Shown: one piece after another, positions 9,532-18,359 of the stretch
Layout of the letters: each line of letters begins with the position of its first letter
Numbering within the stretch: the stretch's first letter is position 1
Source of the DNA: Streptomyces luteolus
GTDB taxonomy: Bacteria > Actinomycetota > Actinomycetes > Streptomycetales > Streptomycetaceae
Direction of reading: 5' to 3'
NCBI RefSeq assembly: GCF_029968015.1
Contig: NZ_JASCIS010000002.1
Coordinates: 248,001-312,000, forward strand
Length of the DNA: 64,000 nt
Notes under the pieces: generated by a model
Told to the model about the DNA's origin: nothing
Databases searched by the model: none
What the model saw: the letters and a program-made list of their open reading frames with translations, nothing else
Program-made: the position numbers and the translations under genes

Positions 9532-10475
9532 GCGGCCGCCTTCCACCGGTTGCCGAGCTTGGTGACGACGAACGAGAGCAGGCCCGCGACGAGGGCGAGC
9601 AGCAGGGACGCGGCCGCGGCGAGCCCGTAGTCGCGGCTCTCGAAGGCCTGCGCGTAGATGTACATGGTCGGCGACCATTCGGAGCCGAGCTCGGTGGCGC
9701 GCAGCTGGATCAGCTTGGGCGCGTCGAAGAGCTGGATGGCGCCGACGCAGGTGAACAGGAGGGTGAGGACGACGGTCGAGCGGATCATCGGGACCTTGAC
9801 CTGGAACGCGGTACGGAACGCTCCCGCGCCGTCGACCGTGGCGGCCTCCAGGGTCTCGCGCGGGATGGCCTGCAGCCCCGCGTAGAAAATGATCATGTTG
9901 TACCCGATCCACTGCCAGGCCGAGACGTTGACGATGGAGTAGAGCGCCTCGTCCGCGCCGAAGAAGTTCCAGTGCACGCCGAGCCCTTGGAGCGCCTCGG
10001 TGACCGGGCTGAGGCCCGGCGTGTAGAGGTACAGCCAGATGATCGAGGCGACCAGTCCGGGCACGGCGTGCGGCAGGTAGTACGCGATCTGGAAGAACCG
10101 CTTGGCGCGGGTGAGCGCGGAGTCGACGAGCAGCGCGAGCGCCAGAGCGCCGCCGATCATCACGGGGATGTAGATCAGGCAGTAGACGGCGATGTGCCCG
10201 AAGGAGCCGAGGAAGGCCGGGTCGGTGAGCGCCTCCGTGAAGTTGCCGATCCCGGCGAAGACCCGCTCCGTACCGCCGAATCCGAGGCCGGAGGACTCCT
10301 CGCGGAAGAGGCTCATCCAGGCCGCGTAGCCGAGCGGGGCCAGGGTGACCGCCGCGAACAGGACGAAGAACGGGACCATGAACAGGGCGACGGCACCGCG
10401 CTGATGGCGCCGCCGAGAGGACGAACTGCCGCCTGTGGCCAGCGACTTGACGGGCCGGGCGAGTTGAACAGCCAC
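9528..10475 (-). CDS. Carbohydrate ABC transporter permease (MalF type)
   Basis: 315 aa, with a basic N-terminus followed by about six membrane helices. The EAA loop reads EAATVDGAGAFRTAFQVKVP. It pairs with the downstream MalG-type permease to form the channel of a sugar importer. The GTG at 10475 follows AAGGAGCCTC, a good ribosome site. The gene starts 54 bases after the binding-protein stop codon in the same operon. Confidence 0.93.
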   Translation of the reverse strand: MAVQLARPVKSLATGGSSSSRRRHQRGAVALFMVPFFVLFAAVTLAPLGYAAWMSLFREESSGLGFGGTERVFAGIGNFTEALTDPAFLGSFGHIAVYCLIYIPVMIGGALALALLVDSALTRAKRFFQIAYYLPHAVPGLVASIIWLYLYTPGLSPVTEALQGLGVHWNFFGADEALYSIVNVSAWQWIGYNMIIFYAGLQAIPRETLEAATVDGAGAFRTAFQVKVPMIRSTVVLTLLFTCVGAIQLFDAPKLIQLRATELGSEWSPTMYIYAQAFESRDYGLAAAASLLLALVAGLLSFVVTKLGNRWKAAA

Positions 10476-10529
10476 CGAGGCTCCTTGCTCCTTCGGTTCC
10501 GGCGAACGGACGGGTGTGCGGCCCCGCGG

Positions 10530-11849
10530 CTAGTCGGCCAGCTTCAGGCCGCGTTCGGTGATCACCTTCTCCGCCGCGCTCTGCCCTTCGCGCAGTGCCT
10601 TCGTGTGGTCGGCGCCCGTCGTCGTCTGGGCCGAGGTGACCTTGGCGTGCACGGGGCCCCAGGTCCAGCCGGGCACGATCGAGTCGGCGGCCTCACCTGC
10701 GATTCCGTACACGTCCTGGCCGGGGAAGTACGAGCCGTCGTACTCCTTCGCGGCGACCTCGCGCAGGGCCTCGTTGGCGGGCAGCGCGGTGCTCGGGGTC
10801 TTCTGCGAGGTGATCCGGGCCTTCATCGCGGCCGGGTCGGTGGTGGCCCACTCGATGAACTCGGCGGCGGCCTCGGTCTTCTCGCTGCCCTTGGGAACGA
10901 TGAAGGAGGTGCCGCCGTACATGCCGGTGGCGGGTTTGCCGTCCCAGGTGGGGATGGGGGCGATGCCCCACTTGCCCTTGCTGTCGGGGTAGCCGGTCGG
11001 GAAGTTGCCCGCGCTCCAGGCGGCGCCGATGATCGTGGCGACCTTGCCGGTGGCGCGCTCCTTGGCCTCGCCCTCGCCCCACAGCGGCGTCTTCGAGGCA
11101 AGGCCGTCCTTCAGCAGACCGTCCCAATAGGCCGCGACCTTACGGGACTTGGGGTCGTCGATGCCGACCTTCCAGGACTCCCCCTCGGTGCCGTACCAGC
11201 GGGCGCCCGCCTGCCAGGACAGACCGGCGAGCAGGGCCGGGTCGCCGCCGCCGAAGTTGGTGATGGTGACGTCGGGGTCGGCCTTGTGGATCTTCTCGGC
11301 GGCGGCGCGGTACTGCTCCCAGGTCTTGGGGACGTCCACGTCGTGCTTCTTGAAGATGTCCTTGCGGTAGAACAGCTCGATCGGTGTCACGTCGAAGGGC
11401 ACGGCCCAGGTGCGGCCGCCGAGGTTCACCAGGGACTTGATGTTGTCCGGGAACTTCTTGTCGACGGTGTCCCCGGCGGCCTCGGTGAGGTCCTCCAGGT
11501 TGCCCTCGCTCGCGTACTCGGGCAGCTGTGAGTAGTCCATCGTCGCGACGTCGGGTGCGTTGCCGCCCTTGACGGCGTTGGAAAGCTTGGTGACGCCCTC
11601 GGGGCCGGACGGGACGAGGGAGAACTTCACCTTGATGCGGTCCTGGCTCTTGTTGAACGCCTCGACCGTCTCCTTGGCGCCGTTGGTCGCCGACCAGTAG
11701 GTGAGCGTGACGGGCTCCCCGTCCGCCCCGGCCGCGCCGGAACCCTCGCCGCCTCCGCAGGCGGTGGCGAGCAGGGCGAGGGAGGCGACGGCGGCGGTGA
11801 GTGCGGTTGCTGTTGCTGTTGCTGTTCGGGGCGTACGTGGCATCGGCAT
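10530..11849 (-). CDS. Extracellular sugar-binding lipoprotein
   Basis: 439 aa solute-binding protein of a CUT1 importer. The signal peptide ends in the lipobox LATACGGG (Cys at about 31), so it is lipid-anchored outside the membrane. The mature part follows the MalE-like plan (TLTYWSATNGAKETVEAFN, APDVATMDYSQLPEYA, IIGAAWSAGNFP, GWTWGPVHAKV). The ligand is a mono- or oligosaccharide, not definable from sequence. The ATG at 11849 follows TAGGAG. The signal peptide carries a short hexamer repeat coding alternating Ala-Thr. First gene of the operon; its promoter holds candidate operator motifs. Confidence 0.93.
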   Translation of the reverse strand: MPMPRTPRTATATATALTAAVASLALLATACGGGEGSGAAGADGEPVTLTYWSATNGAKETVEAFNKSQDRIKVKFSLVPSGPEGVTKLSNAVKGGNAPDVATMDYSQLPEYASEGNLEDLTEAAGDTVDKKFPDNIKSLVNLGGRTWAVPFDVTPIELFYRKDIFKKHDVDVPKTWEQYRAAAEKIHKADPDVTITNFGGGDPALLAGLSWQAGARWYGTEGESWKVGIDDPKSRKVAAYWDGLLKDGLASKTPLWGEGEAKERATGKVATIIGAAWSAGNFPTGYPDSKGKWGIAPIPTWDGKPATGMYGGTSFIVPKGSEKTEAAAEFIEWATTDPAAMKARITSQKTPSTALPANEALREVAAKEYDGSYFPGQDVYGIAGEAADSIVPGWTWGPVHAKVTSAQTTTGADHTKALREGQSAAEKVITERGLKLAD

Positions 11850-11914
11850 GCACGGCTCCTACGACGGTCGCTGCGGGGGCAGTTGGGGTCGAACGAGGTC
11901 ATCTTTGGCGGGTT

Positions 11915-11965
11915 GACGATCGCTGGTCAAGAGCGAACGAACAACTCGATCAAAACGATCGCTTC
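11915..11965. promoter_or_regulatory. Candidate operator sites of the ABC operon
   Basis: Two copies of ACGATCGCT (11916-11924 and 11956-11964) lie 67-115 bp upstream of the sugar-binding protein gene. The same 9-mer recurs at 13194-13202 in front of the regulator gene. Shared sites in both promoters are what is expected for a local DeoR/LacI-type regulator; binding is inferred. Confidence 0.55.
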
Positions 11966-12053
11966 GGTGCGTGTTCGGCTTTCGCGCCGTCGTGGCTGAG
12001 CGCGCCCCGCGGCGAAGCCGCTCATGTCACAGCCCCGCGCCCCTGTCGGGGCA

Positions 12054-13148
12054 CTATCGGGCCGACTCTCCGCAGGAGGCGCGGACTTTGAGTTCCGGCA
12101 GGATGTCGACGTGCCGCCGCGCGCCCCGCGCCCCCACCAGCCGGTCGATCAGCAACTGCGCCGCCCGCGCGCCCACTTCACGCTTGGCCGGGGCGACGGC
12201 GGTCAGCGGTACGTCGGCGAGCGGGGCGACCTCGTCGTCGTACGCGATGACCGCCAGGTCCTCCGGTACGCGCACGCCGCGCGCCTGGAGGCGGGGGATC
12301 AGGACGATCGCGTCGGCGTCGCTGTGCACCAGGGCCGCCGTGACGCCGTGCCGCTCGACCGCCTCGCAGAGGTAGTCGAGGGTGCGGTCGAAGCGTTCGG
12401 CGCGGGGGACGGCGGGCTTGCCGTCGAGGGGGGAGACCGGGGCGGGTTCGAGGCCGAGGGCGTCGACGGCCGCCTCGTACCCGGCCTGGAGGCGGCCCCG
12501 GTGCGGGTTCTCCTGGGCGGCGATGGCGACCTTGCGGTGGCCAAGGCCGGCGAGGTGCTGGACGGCGCGGGCGGCGCCGTACGCGTGGTCGGTGCGGACC
12601 CGGTCGAGGGCGGCGGCGGGGTGGCCGAGCGGTGCCCAGCGCTCCACGAGGACCGTCGGCACGTCGAGTTCGGCGACCCAGGCGCCGGTGCCGGGTTCGG
12701 GGGCGCTCCGTTCCCAACTCGGCGTCAGGAGCAGGCCGTTGGCGCCGGTGGAGAGCAGCCGTTTTACCTGGGGGCCGTCCTCGTCGGGCAGGTAGTGCGA
12801 GAGGCCGACGACCAGGCGCGCGCCGTGCGCCTCGGCGGCCTCGCGGGCGCCCTGGACGACGTCCGCGTAGTAGTAGCCGGTGGTCGGCACGACCATGCCG
12901 AGGACGAGGCCCTCGGCGGCTCGGCGTGGGGCGGGAAGGTGCGGCTCGGGCTCGTCCCGTTCGCCCGGCCAGACGACGGCGCCGTGCAGCCGGTGTACGC
13001 GGCCCTGTCCTGCCAGGGTCTCGACGTCGCGGCGCAGCGTTACGGCGGAGACGCCCAGTTCGGCGGCGAGTTCGGCGACGCGCATGCTGCCGTGCTCCCT
13101 CACCAGTGCGAGGACCCGCTCGTGACGCTGGTCGACATGCAGGCGCAT
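12054..13148 (-). CDS. DeoR-type HTH / LacI-like sugar-responsive regulator
   Basis: 364 aa hybrid regulator. Residues 1-60 are a DeoR winged helix (RHERVLALVREHGSMRVAEL, then LGVSAVTLRRDVETLAGQG). The remainder is a LacI-type periplasmic-binding-like sensor (GMVVPTTGYYYADVVQGARE, GANGLLLTPSW, GHRKVAIAAQ, ALVHSDADAIVLIPRL, VIAYDDEVAPL). It probably controls the neighbouring sugar-uptake operon in response to a sugar. The ATG at 13148 follows GGAGGGGAG; the open frame extends further upstream but without coding character. Confidence 0.9.
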   Translation of the reverse strand: MRLHVDQRHERVLALVREHGSMRVAELAAELGVSAVTLRRDVETLAGQGRVHRLHGAVVWPGERDEPEPHLPAPRRAAEGLVLGMVVPTTGYYYADVVQGAREAAEAHGARLVVGLSHYLPDEDGPQVKRLLSTGANGLLLTPSWERSAPEPGTGAWVAELDVPTVLVERWAPLGHPAAALDRVRTDHAYGAARAVQHLAGLGHRKVAIAAQENPHRGRLQAGYEAAVDALGLEPAPVSPLDGKPAVPRAERFDRTLDYLCEAVERHGVTAALVHSDADAIVLIPRLQARGVRVPEDLAVIAYDDEVAPLADVPLTAVAPAKREVGARAAQLLIDRLVGARGARRHVDILPELKVRASCGESAR

Positions 13149-13192
13149 GGCTCTCCCCTCCGTGCCGGTGGGTCCGGCGCGCCCGCCAGCAT

Positions 13193-13210
13193 AACGATCG
13201 CTTGCGATCG
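13193..13210. promoter_or_regulatory. Candidate autoregulatory operator of the DeoR/LacI-like gene
   Basis: CGATCGC-TT-GCGATCG (13195-13210) is a palindrome with 7-bp arms, 47-62 bp upstream of the regulator start. It contains the ACGATCGCT motif also present twice in the ABC operon promoter, so it is the best guess for the operator core. Confidence 0.55.
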
Positions 13211-13295
13211 ATACGATCAGTCCTGCGGTGCGGGTCCGTCGGGGCTGCTCCTTCTCCCCTACCCGCCCCTTCCCGAAAGTCCTGCGGACGGCTCC

Positions 13296-13470
13296 CGGGG
13301 CTCCGCCCCGGACCCCGTATCGCGCTGAGGCGCTCGTCCTCAAACGCCGGACGGGCTGAAGATGCGGGCGAGGCCGCAAAATTCAGCCCCTCCGGCGTTT
13401 GAGATGGGGGTCCCCCCTGCTCGAGCGAAGCCGAGAGCTTGGAGGAGGGGGTCCGGGGGCGGAGCCCCCG
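13296..13470. repeat. REP-like inverted-repeat element (copy 1)
   Basis: Nested inverted repeats: outer arms at 13296-13316 and 13447-13470 (CGGGGCTCCGCCCCGGACCC and its near complement), inner arms at 13339-13360 and 13382-13403 with CTCAAACGCCGG. A second copy lies at 25347-25816. Such intergenic elements are widespread in Streptomyces. Confidence 0.85.
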
Positions 13471-13542
13471 AAGCGCCGCAGCCACGCGGCGCCAGCCGCA
13501 TATCGGGCACAGCCGGGAAGGGGCGGGGTGGGGAATCAACAC

Positions 13543-13581
13543 GCGTGGGGCGTGCGGCAGTTGCTGCCACACGCCCCACGC
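13543..13581. terminator. Strong hairpin downstream of the NCS2 permease
   Basis: Arms GCGTGGGGCGTG (13543-13554) and CACGCCCCACGC (13570-13581), with an inner GGCAG/CTGCC stem, form an almost perfect 39-base hairpin 26 bases beyond the stop codon of the minus-strand permease. There is no U-tract, as is usual in Streptomyces. Confidence 0.8.
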
Positions 13582-13607
13582 CTGAGCCCAACAGACCCCC
13601 GGAGGGA

Positions 13608-15077
13608 TTAGTGGGCCGGAGCCTCCTCCGCACGCTTGGCCGGGGGCGAGCCCGCGATGTCGTGACCGCCCTCCATCGGATGCGTCACGTCCGCCGCGTC
13701 CTTGCTCTTGCCGAGATGGTTGAACACCAGGTTCAGCACCACGGCCGCCACACAGCCGGTGGAGATACCGGAGTCCAGGATGATCATCGCGGTCTCGGGG
13801 AACGCGTGGTAGAACGTCGGCACCGCGATCGGGATCAGGCCGATGGCGATCGAGACGGCCACGATGAGGACGTTGTTGTCCTTGTCGAGCCCGGCCTTCG
13901 CGAGGGTCTGGATGCCGCTGGCCGCGACCGAGCCGAACAGCACGATGCCCGCACCACCGAGCACCGGGCGCGGCACGACGGCGATCAGGGACGCGGCGAT
14001 CGGGCACAGGCCCATCAGGACCAGGAAGCCACCACCGACGGCGACCACGAACCGGCTGCGGATCTTCGTCATCGCGACCAGGCCGACGTTCTGCGCGAAC
14101 GCGCTCGCCAGGAAGCCGTTGAAGAGCGGCGACAGGGCGGAGCCGAGGGTGTCGGCGCGCAGGCCGGCCGCGATGGTCTTCTCGTCCGCCGGGCGGTCGA
14201 CGATCTCGCCGAGGGCGAGCATGTCGGCGGTGGACTCGGTCATGGAGACCACCATGACGACGGTCATCGACACGATCGCGGCGAGGGCGAACTGCGGGGC
14301 GCCGAAGTGGAACGGCGTCGGGAAGCCGACCAGGTCCGCCTCACCGAGCGCGCTGAAGTCGGCGACGCCGAACGGGATGGCGATGAGGGTGCCCAGTACG
14401 AGCCCCAGAAGTACGGCGATCTGCTTGACGAAGCCGCGCGTGAAGCGGCGGATCAGCAACACGATGACCAGGGATATCGCGGCCAGGCCCAGGTACTTGA
14501 ACGAGCCGTAGTCCTTGGCGGCCGGATCCGGCCCCTGTGCCCAGCCGAAGGCGACGGGCATCAGGGAGATACCGATCAGGGTGATCACGGTGCCGGTGAC
14601 GACCGGCGGGAAGAACCGGACCAGCTTGGAGAAGAAGGGTGCCGCGAGGAAGCCGAGCAGACCGGCGACGATCACGGCGCCGAAGATGATCGGCAGCGCG
14701 TCCTTCTTGTCCGGGGTCTGGTTGACGATCGCCACCATGGGCGCGACGCCCGCGAAGGTGACACCGTTGACGAACGGCAGCCGGGCACCGATCTTCCAGA
14801 TGCCCAGGGTCTGCAGGAACGTGGCCAGACCCGCGGTGAACAGGCTGGCCCCGGTGAGGAAGGTGAGCTCCTTCGCGGAGAGCCCGACGGCGGCTCCCAC
14901 GATGAGCGGCGGGGCGACCACACCCGCGTACATGGCGGCCACGTGCTGAAGGCCGCTGGTCATCATCTTGAGAGGGGGCAACGTCTCGTCGACCGGGTGC
15001 TTTTCGGGCATCTGGTCGCGGACGGTTTCGTCCTCTGGCACGGCGACTGCTTTTTGAACCCTGGGCGTTGCTGCCAC
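13608..15077 (-). CDS. NCS2 family purine (xanthine/urate) permease
   Basis: 489 aa with about 14 membrane segments. Family motifs are present: LQHVAAMYAGVVAPPLIVG in helix 1 and the NAT signature AQNVGLVAMTKIRSR. It imports a purine base or urate with a cation across the membrane. The GTG at 15077 follows GGAGGAACCGCC. It is one of two NCS2 permeases that bracket the amidohydrolase gene in the urate-degradation region. A 327-base gap upstream suggests its own promoter. The transported purine cannot be told from sequence alone. Confidence 0.9.
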   Translation of the reverse strand: MAATPRVQKAVAVPEDETVRDQMPEKHPVDETLPPLKMMTSGLQHVAAMYAGVVAPPLIVGAAVGLSAKELTFLTGASLFTAGLATFLQTLGIWKIGARLPFVNGVTFAGVAPMVAIVNQTPDKKDALPIIFGAVIVAGLLGFLAAPFFSKLVRFFPPVVTGTVITLIGISLMPVAFGWAQGPDPAAKDYGSFKYLGLAAISLVIVLLIRRFTRGFVKQIAVLLGLVLGTLIAIPFGVADFSALGEADLVGFPTPFHFGAPQFALAAIVSMTVVMVVSMTESTADMLALGEIVDRPADEKTIAAGLRADTLGSALSPLFNGFLASAFAQNVGLVAMTKIRSRFVVAVGGGFLVLMGLCPIAASLIAVVPRPVLGGAGIVLFGSVAASGIQTLAKAGLDKDNNVLIVAVSIAIGLIPIAVPTFYHAFPETAMIILDSGISTGCVAAVVLNLVFNHLGKSKDAADVTHPMEGGHDIAGSPPAKRAEEAPAH

Positions 15078-15404
15078 GGCGGTTCCTCCGGTCTGTTTAC
15101 GCGTCGCCAGCGACGCGGGGTCTAGGAGGTCGTACGGATGGTGTGCAAACGGCTGGTGCTGCGGGGGGGGGTGCTGCTGAGCGGTGTGCGGTTGTGGCGA
15201 GGGGGTTGCGATGTGCGGTCGCTGTGCGGTCGTACGGGTCGAGTCGGACAGTTCGGTTGTTCAAGTCGGGTCGTACGAAGGACGGTTCACCGTCCCCGGT
15301 GGGCGTGGCGATGGCGCCGCGCCCACCGGTTCCGGCTGCCGTGGGCCCCGCTCGGGTCCACGGCGACCGGCCGAGGGCCGTCCCCCTCAGCCGGACTCTC
15401 TGGG
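15078..15404. other. Gap between permease and deaminase genes
   Basis: I see no gene. The stretch is G-rich, with repeated short TGCGGTCG/TCGTACG words and a GGACGGTTCACCGTCC palindrome (15291-15306). It probably carries the promoter of the permease at 13608. Confidence 0.4.
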
Positions 15405-16793
15405 TCAGGCCGACGCCGCGATCCTGGCCAGGCGCTGGGCCTCGGCTCGGGTGTCGCGGGCGATGGCCTCTTCGTCGGCCGTGAGCAGGCGGCCCGCCTC
15501 GACGATCTGCCTGCCGTTGACGAACGACGCGGTGACCGGGGCCGCCGCGCCGAAGACGATCGCGGTGACCGGGTCGGCGATCGAGGCGTGGCCGATGCCG
15601 TCGATCTTCCACAGCACGAAGTCGGCGAGCTTGCCCGCTTCGAGCGAGCCGATCTGGTCGGCGCGGCCCAGGACTTGGGCACCGCCGTGGGTGCCGAGGC
15701 GCAGGGCCTGACGGGCGTTGAGCGCGGCTTCCTTGTGGGCGCCGAGCCGGTTGATGAGGAGCGCGTTGCGCAGCTCGGTGTGGAGTTCACCGGACTCGTT
15801 GGACGCGGTCCCGTCCACGCCGAGGCCCACGGGCACGCCGGCCTTCAGCATGTCGGGGACGCGGGCGATGCCGGCGGCGAGGCGGGCGTTGGACGACGGG
15901 CAGTGCGCGACACCGGTCTTCGTACGGGCGAAGGCGGCGATGTCGGAGTCGTTCATGTGGACGCAGTGCGCCATCCACACGTCCTCGCCGAGGAAGCCGG
16001 TGGACTCGAAGTAGTCGGTGGGGCCCATGCCGAACAGCTCGTGGCAGAACTTCTCCTCCTCCACGGTCTCCGAGCCGTGGGTGTGCATGCGCACACCGAG
16101 CCGGCGGCCCAACGCGGCGCCCTCACGGAGGAGTTCGGTGGAGATGGAGAACGGGGAGCAGGGCGCGACGGCGACCTGGGTCATCGCGTCGAAGGACGAG
16201 TCGTGGTGCTGGTTGACGGTCTCCTCGGTCGCGGCGAGCGCGCCCTCGGTGGTCTCGACGGCGAAGTCCGGGGGCAGGCCGCCGTCCTTCTCGGATCGGT
16301 CCATGGAGCCACGGGCGAGCGTGAAGCGTACGCCCATGTCGCGGGCGGCGCCGATGATCGCGCCGGACAGGTCGCCGGAGCCCTGCGGGTAGACGTAGTG
16401 GTGGTCCATCGCGGTGGTGACCCCGCCACGGGCCATCATCGCGAGGGAGCCCTGCGCGGCGGCGCGGACCATCGGCTCGTCGATCCGCGCCCACGTCGGG
16501 TAGAGGGCGACGAGCCAGTTGAACAGGTTGTGGTCGGTGGCCAGGCCGCGGGTGATCCACTGGTAGAAGTGGTGGTGCGTGTTGATCAGACCCGGCGTGA
16601 TCAGGTGGCCGGTGGCGTCGATACGCCGGACCACGTTCTCCAAGCCCTCGGGTGCGCGGCCCGCGCCGATGGACTCGATCCTGTTGTCGGCGACGACCAG
16701 GTGGCCCGAGGCGTACTCGGAGTCCTGGCTGTCGACGGTGGCGATCGCCGCGTTCTCGATGACGATGCGCTGAGGGGCTGCCGAAGGTGCCAT
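15405..16793 (-). CDS. Amidohydrolase, probable 8-oxoguanine deaminase
   Basis: 462 aa metal-dependent amidohydrolase of the guanine/8-oxoguanine/atrazine deaminase group. It shows the HxH motif region NTHHHFYQW, the metal His in RMHTHGSE, MAHCVHMN, and the catalytic Asp in LGVDGTASNES. It would hydrolytically remove the amino group of a purine in the cytoplasm and feed the urate pathway. Placement between two purine permeases and next to uricase supports purine over triazine substrates. The ATG at 16793 follows AAGGAAG. Guanine deaminase is the main alternative. Confidence 0.85.
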   Translation of the reverse strand: MAPSAAPQRIVIENAAIATVDSQDSEYASGHLVVADNRIESIGAGRAPEGLENVVRRIDATGHLITPGLINTHHHFYQWITRGLATDHNLFNWLVALYPTWARIDEPMVRAAAQGSLAMMARGGVTTAMDHHYVYPQGSGDLSGAIIGAARDMGVRFTLARGSMDRSEKDGGLPPDFAVETTEGALAATEETVNQHHDSSFDAMTQVAVAPCSPFSISTELLREGAALGRRLGVRMHTHGSETVEEEKFCHELFGMGPTDYFESTGFLGEDVWMAHCVHMNDSDIAAFARTKTGVAHCPSSNARLAAGIARVPDMLKAGVPVGLGVDGTASNESGELHTELRNALLINRLGAHKEAALNARQALRLGTHGGAQVLGRADQIGSLEAGKLADFVLWKIDGIGHASIADPVTAIVFGAAAPVTASFVNGRQIVEAGRLLTADEEAIARDTRAEAQRLARIAASA

Positions 16794-16825
16794 GGTGCGC
16801 TTCCTTCTGTGTGTGGCGGTGGTGG

Positions 16826-16863
16826 TGCCCCCGCCGCCCGGGGGCGGACGGCGGGGAGGGGCA
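16826..16863. terminator. GC-rich hairpin between permease and deaminase genes
   Basis: TGCCCCCGCCG pairs with CGGCGGGGAGGGGCA (one bulge) just downstream of the permease stop codon at 16874 and 33 bases before the deaminase start. It could terminate or attenuate transcription within the run of minus-strand genes. Confidence 0.5.
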
Positions 16864-16873
16864 CGGCAGGACC

Positions 16874-18289
16874 CTAGGAGGATTTGAGTGCCGCGGGCGC
16901 GGGGGCGCGGCCACGGGTGCCGAGATGGTGGAAGAACAGGTTCAGCGTGACGGCGACCAGCGCGCCCGCGCTGATGCCGGAGCCGAGCACGGTCTGCGCC
17001 CAGGCGGGGAAGTCGGCGTAGAACGTCGGTGCGGCGAGCGGGACGATGCCTGCGCCGAGCGAGACGGCCACCAGGATGATGTTGGAGCTGTCGTCGAGTC
17101 CGGCCTCCGAGAGCGTACGGATGCCGCTGACGGCGATCGAGCCGAACAGGACGATGCCCGCGCCGCCGAGGACCGGCATCGGCACCAGGGAGACGACTGC
17201 GCCGAGCACCGGGAACGCGCCGAGGATGATCAGCGCGCCGCCCGCGACGGCGACGACGTACCGGCTGCGCACCCGGGTCAGCGAGACGACGCCGACGTTC
17301 TGCGCGAAGGCCGAGGTGGGGAAGCCGCCGAAGACGGGGCCGAGGAGGGTGGCGATGCCGTCGGTGCGCAGGCCGCGGGTGATGGTCCTGCCGTCGGTCT
17401 TGCGCTCGCAGATCTCGCCGACGGCGATCATGCCGGCGGCGGACTCGGTCATCAGGACCAGCATGACGATGCAGAGCGAGAGGATCGCCGCGGGCTGGAA
17501 CGTCGGTACGCCGAAGTCGAAGGGCGTGGGCAGGGCCGCGACGGGGGCCGACTCCAGGGACGAGAAGTCCGCCATGCCGAACGGGATCGCGACGAGGGTG
17601 CCGATGAACAGGCCCATGAGCAGGGCGACTTGCTTGACGAAGCCGCGTCCGAAGCGCTGGAAGAGCAGGATCACGACGAGCGTGAAGGCGGCGAGCGCGA
17701 GGTACTTCATGTCGCCGTAGTCGGCGGCTTCCTTGTCGCCTCCCTGTGCCCAGCCGACGGGCACGGGCATCAGGGTCACACCGATGAGGGTGATGACGAC
17801 GCCGGTGACGAGCGGCGGGAAGAAGCGCAGGAGCCGGCCGAAGAACGGTCCGACGACGAGGCAGAAGACGCCGGCGACCATCACCGCGCCGTAGATGGCG
17901 GGGAGTTGCTCGCCTTGGGCGTTGGTCTCCGCGATGGCGAGGATCGGTGCGATGCCCGCGGAGGAGGCGGCGTTGACGAACGGCAGCCGGTTGCCGGCGA
18001 AGTTCTTGACGCCGAGGGTCTGCAGGACGGTGGTGAGCCCTGCGATGAGCAGTCCCGCGGCGATGAGCCGGGTCTGCGCGGCGGTGTCCAGGCCGACGGC
18101 CTGGCCGATGATCAGCGGAGGGGTGACGACGCCCGCGTACATGGCGGCGATGTGCTGAAGGGCGGCGGGGATGAGCCGCGACGGGTGGAGCTTCTCATCC
18201 ACCGGGTGGCAGTCGGCAGTCGCCGTGCTGCCGGTCTCCGATGGGGTGGAACACGGGCCTTCTACCGGCCCTTTTGCAGGCTGTGCCAT
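16874..18289 (-). CDS. NCS2 family purine permease (second copy)
   Basis: 471 aa paralogue of the permease at 13608, with about 14 membrane helices, LQHIAAMYAGVVTPPLIIG in the first helix and the NAT signature AQNVGVVSLTRVRSR. It imports a purine or urate. The ATG at 18289 follows GGAGGGAACG; an upstream in-frame ATG at 18316 overlaps the terminator-like stem and is less likely. Two paralogous permeases side by side suggest different substrates (for example urate and xanthine), which is inference. Confidence 0.9.
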   Translation of the reverse strand: MAQPAKGPVEGPCSTPSETGSTATADCHPVDEKLHPSRLIPAALQHIAAMYAGVVTPPLIIGQAVGLDTAAQTRLIAAGLLIAGLTTVLQTLGVKNFAGNRLPFVNAASSAGIAPILAIAETNAQGEQLPAIYGAVMVAGVFCLVVGPFFGRLLRFFPPLVTGVVITLIGVTLMPVPVGWAQGGDKEAADYGDMKYLALAAFTLVVILLFQRFGRGFVKQVALLMGLFIGTLVAIPFGMADFSSLESAPVAALPTPFDFGVPTFQPAAILSLCIVMLVLMTESAAGMIAVGEICERKTDGRTITRGLRTDGIATLLGPVFGGFPTSAFAQNVGVVSLTRVRSRYVVAVAGGALIILGAFPVLGAVVSLVPMPVLGGAGIVLFGSIAVSGIRTLSEAGLDDSSNIILVAVSLGAGIVPLAAPTFYADFPAWAQTVLGSGISAGALVAVTLNLFFHHLGTRGRAPAPAALKSS

Positions 18290-18312
18290 GGCGGTGCGTT
18301 CCCTCCGGTGTG

Positions 18313-18349
18313 GCACGCCCCCGTCCGCTGCGGACGGACGGGGGCGTGC
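18313..18349. terminator. 15-bp stem hairpin between uricase and permease genes
   Basis: GCACGCCCCCGTCCG (18313-18327) and its exact complement (18335-18349) flank a 7-base loop. It lies 11 bases after the uricase stop and 24 bases before the permease ATG, so it should reduce transcription from the urate operon into the permease gene. Confidence 0.82.
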
Positions 18350-18359
18350 ACGTCCCGCG

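Noticed and set aside
16794..16873. Separate small gene between deaminase and permease
   Set aside because: The 80-base gap contains only a ribosome site and a GC hairpin.
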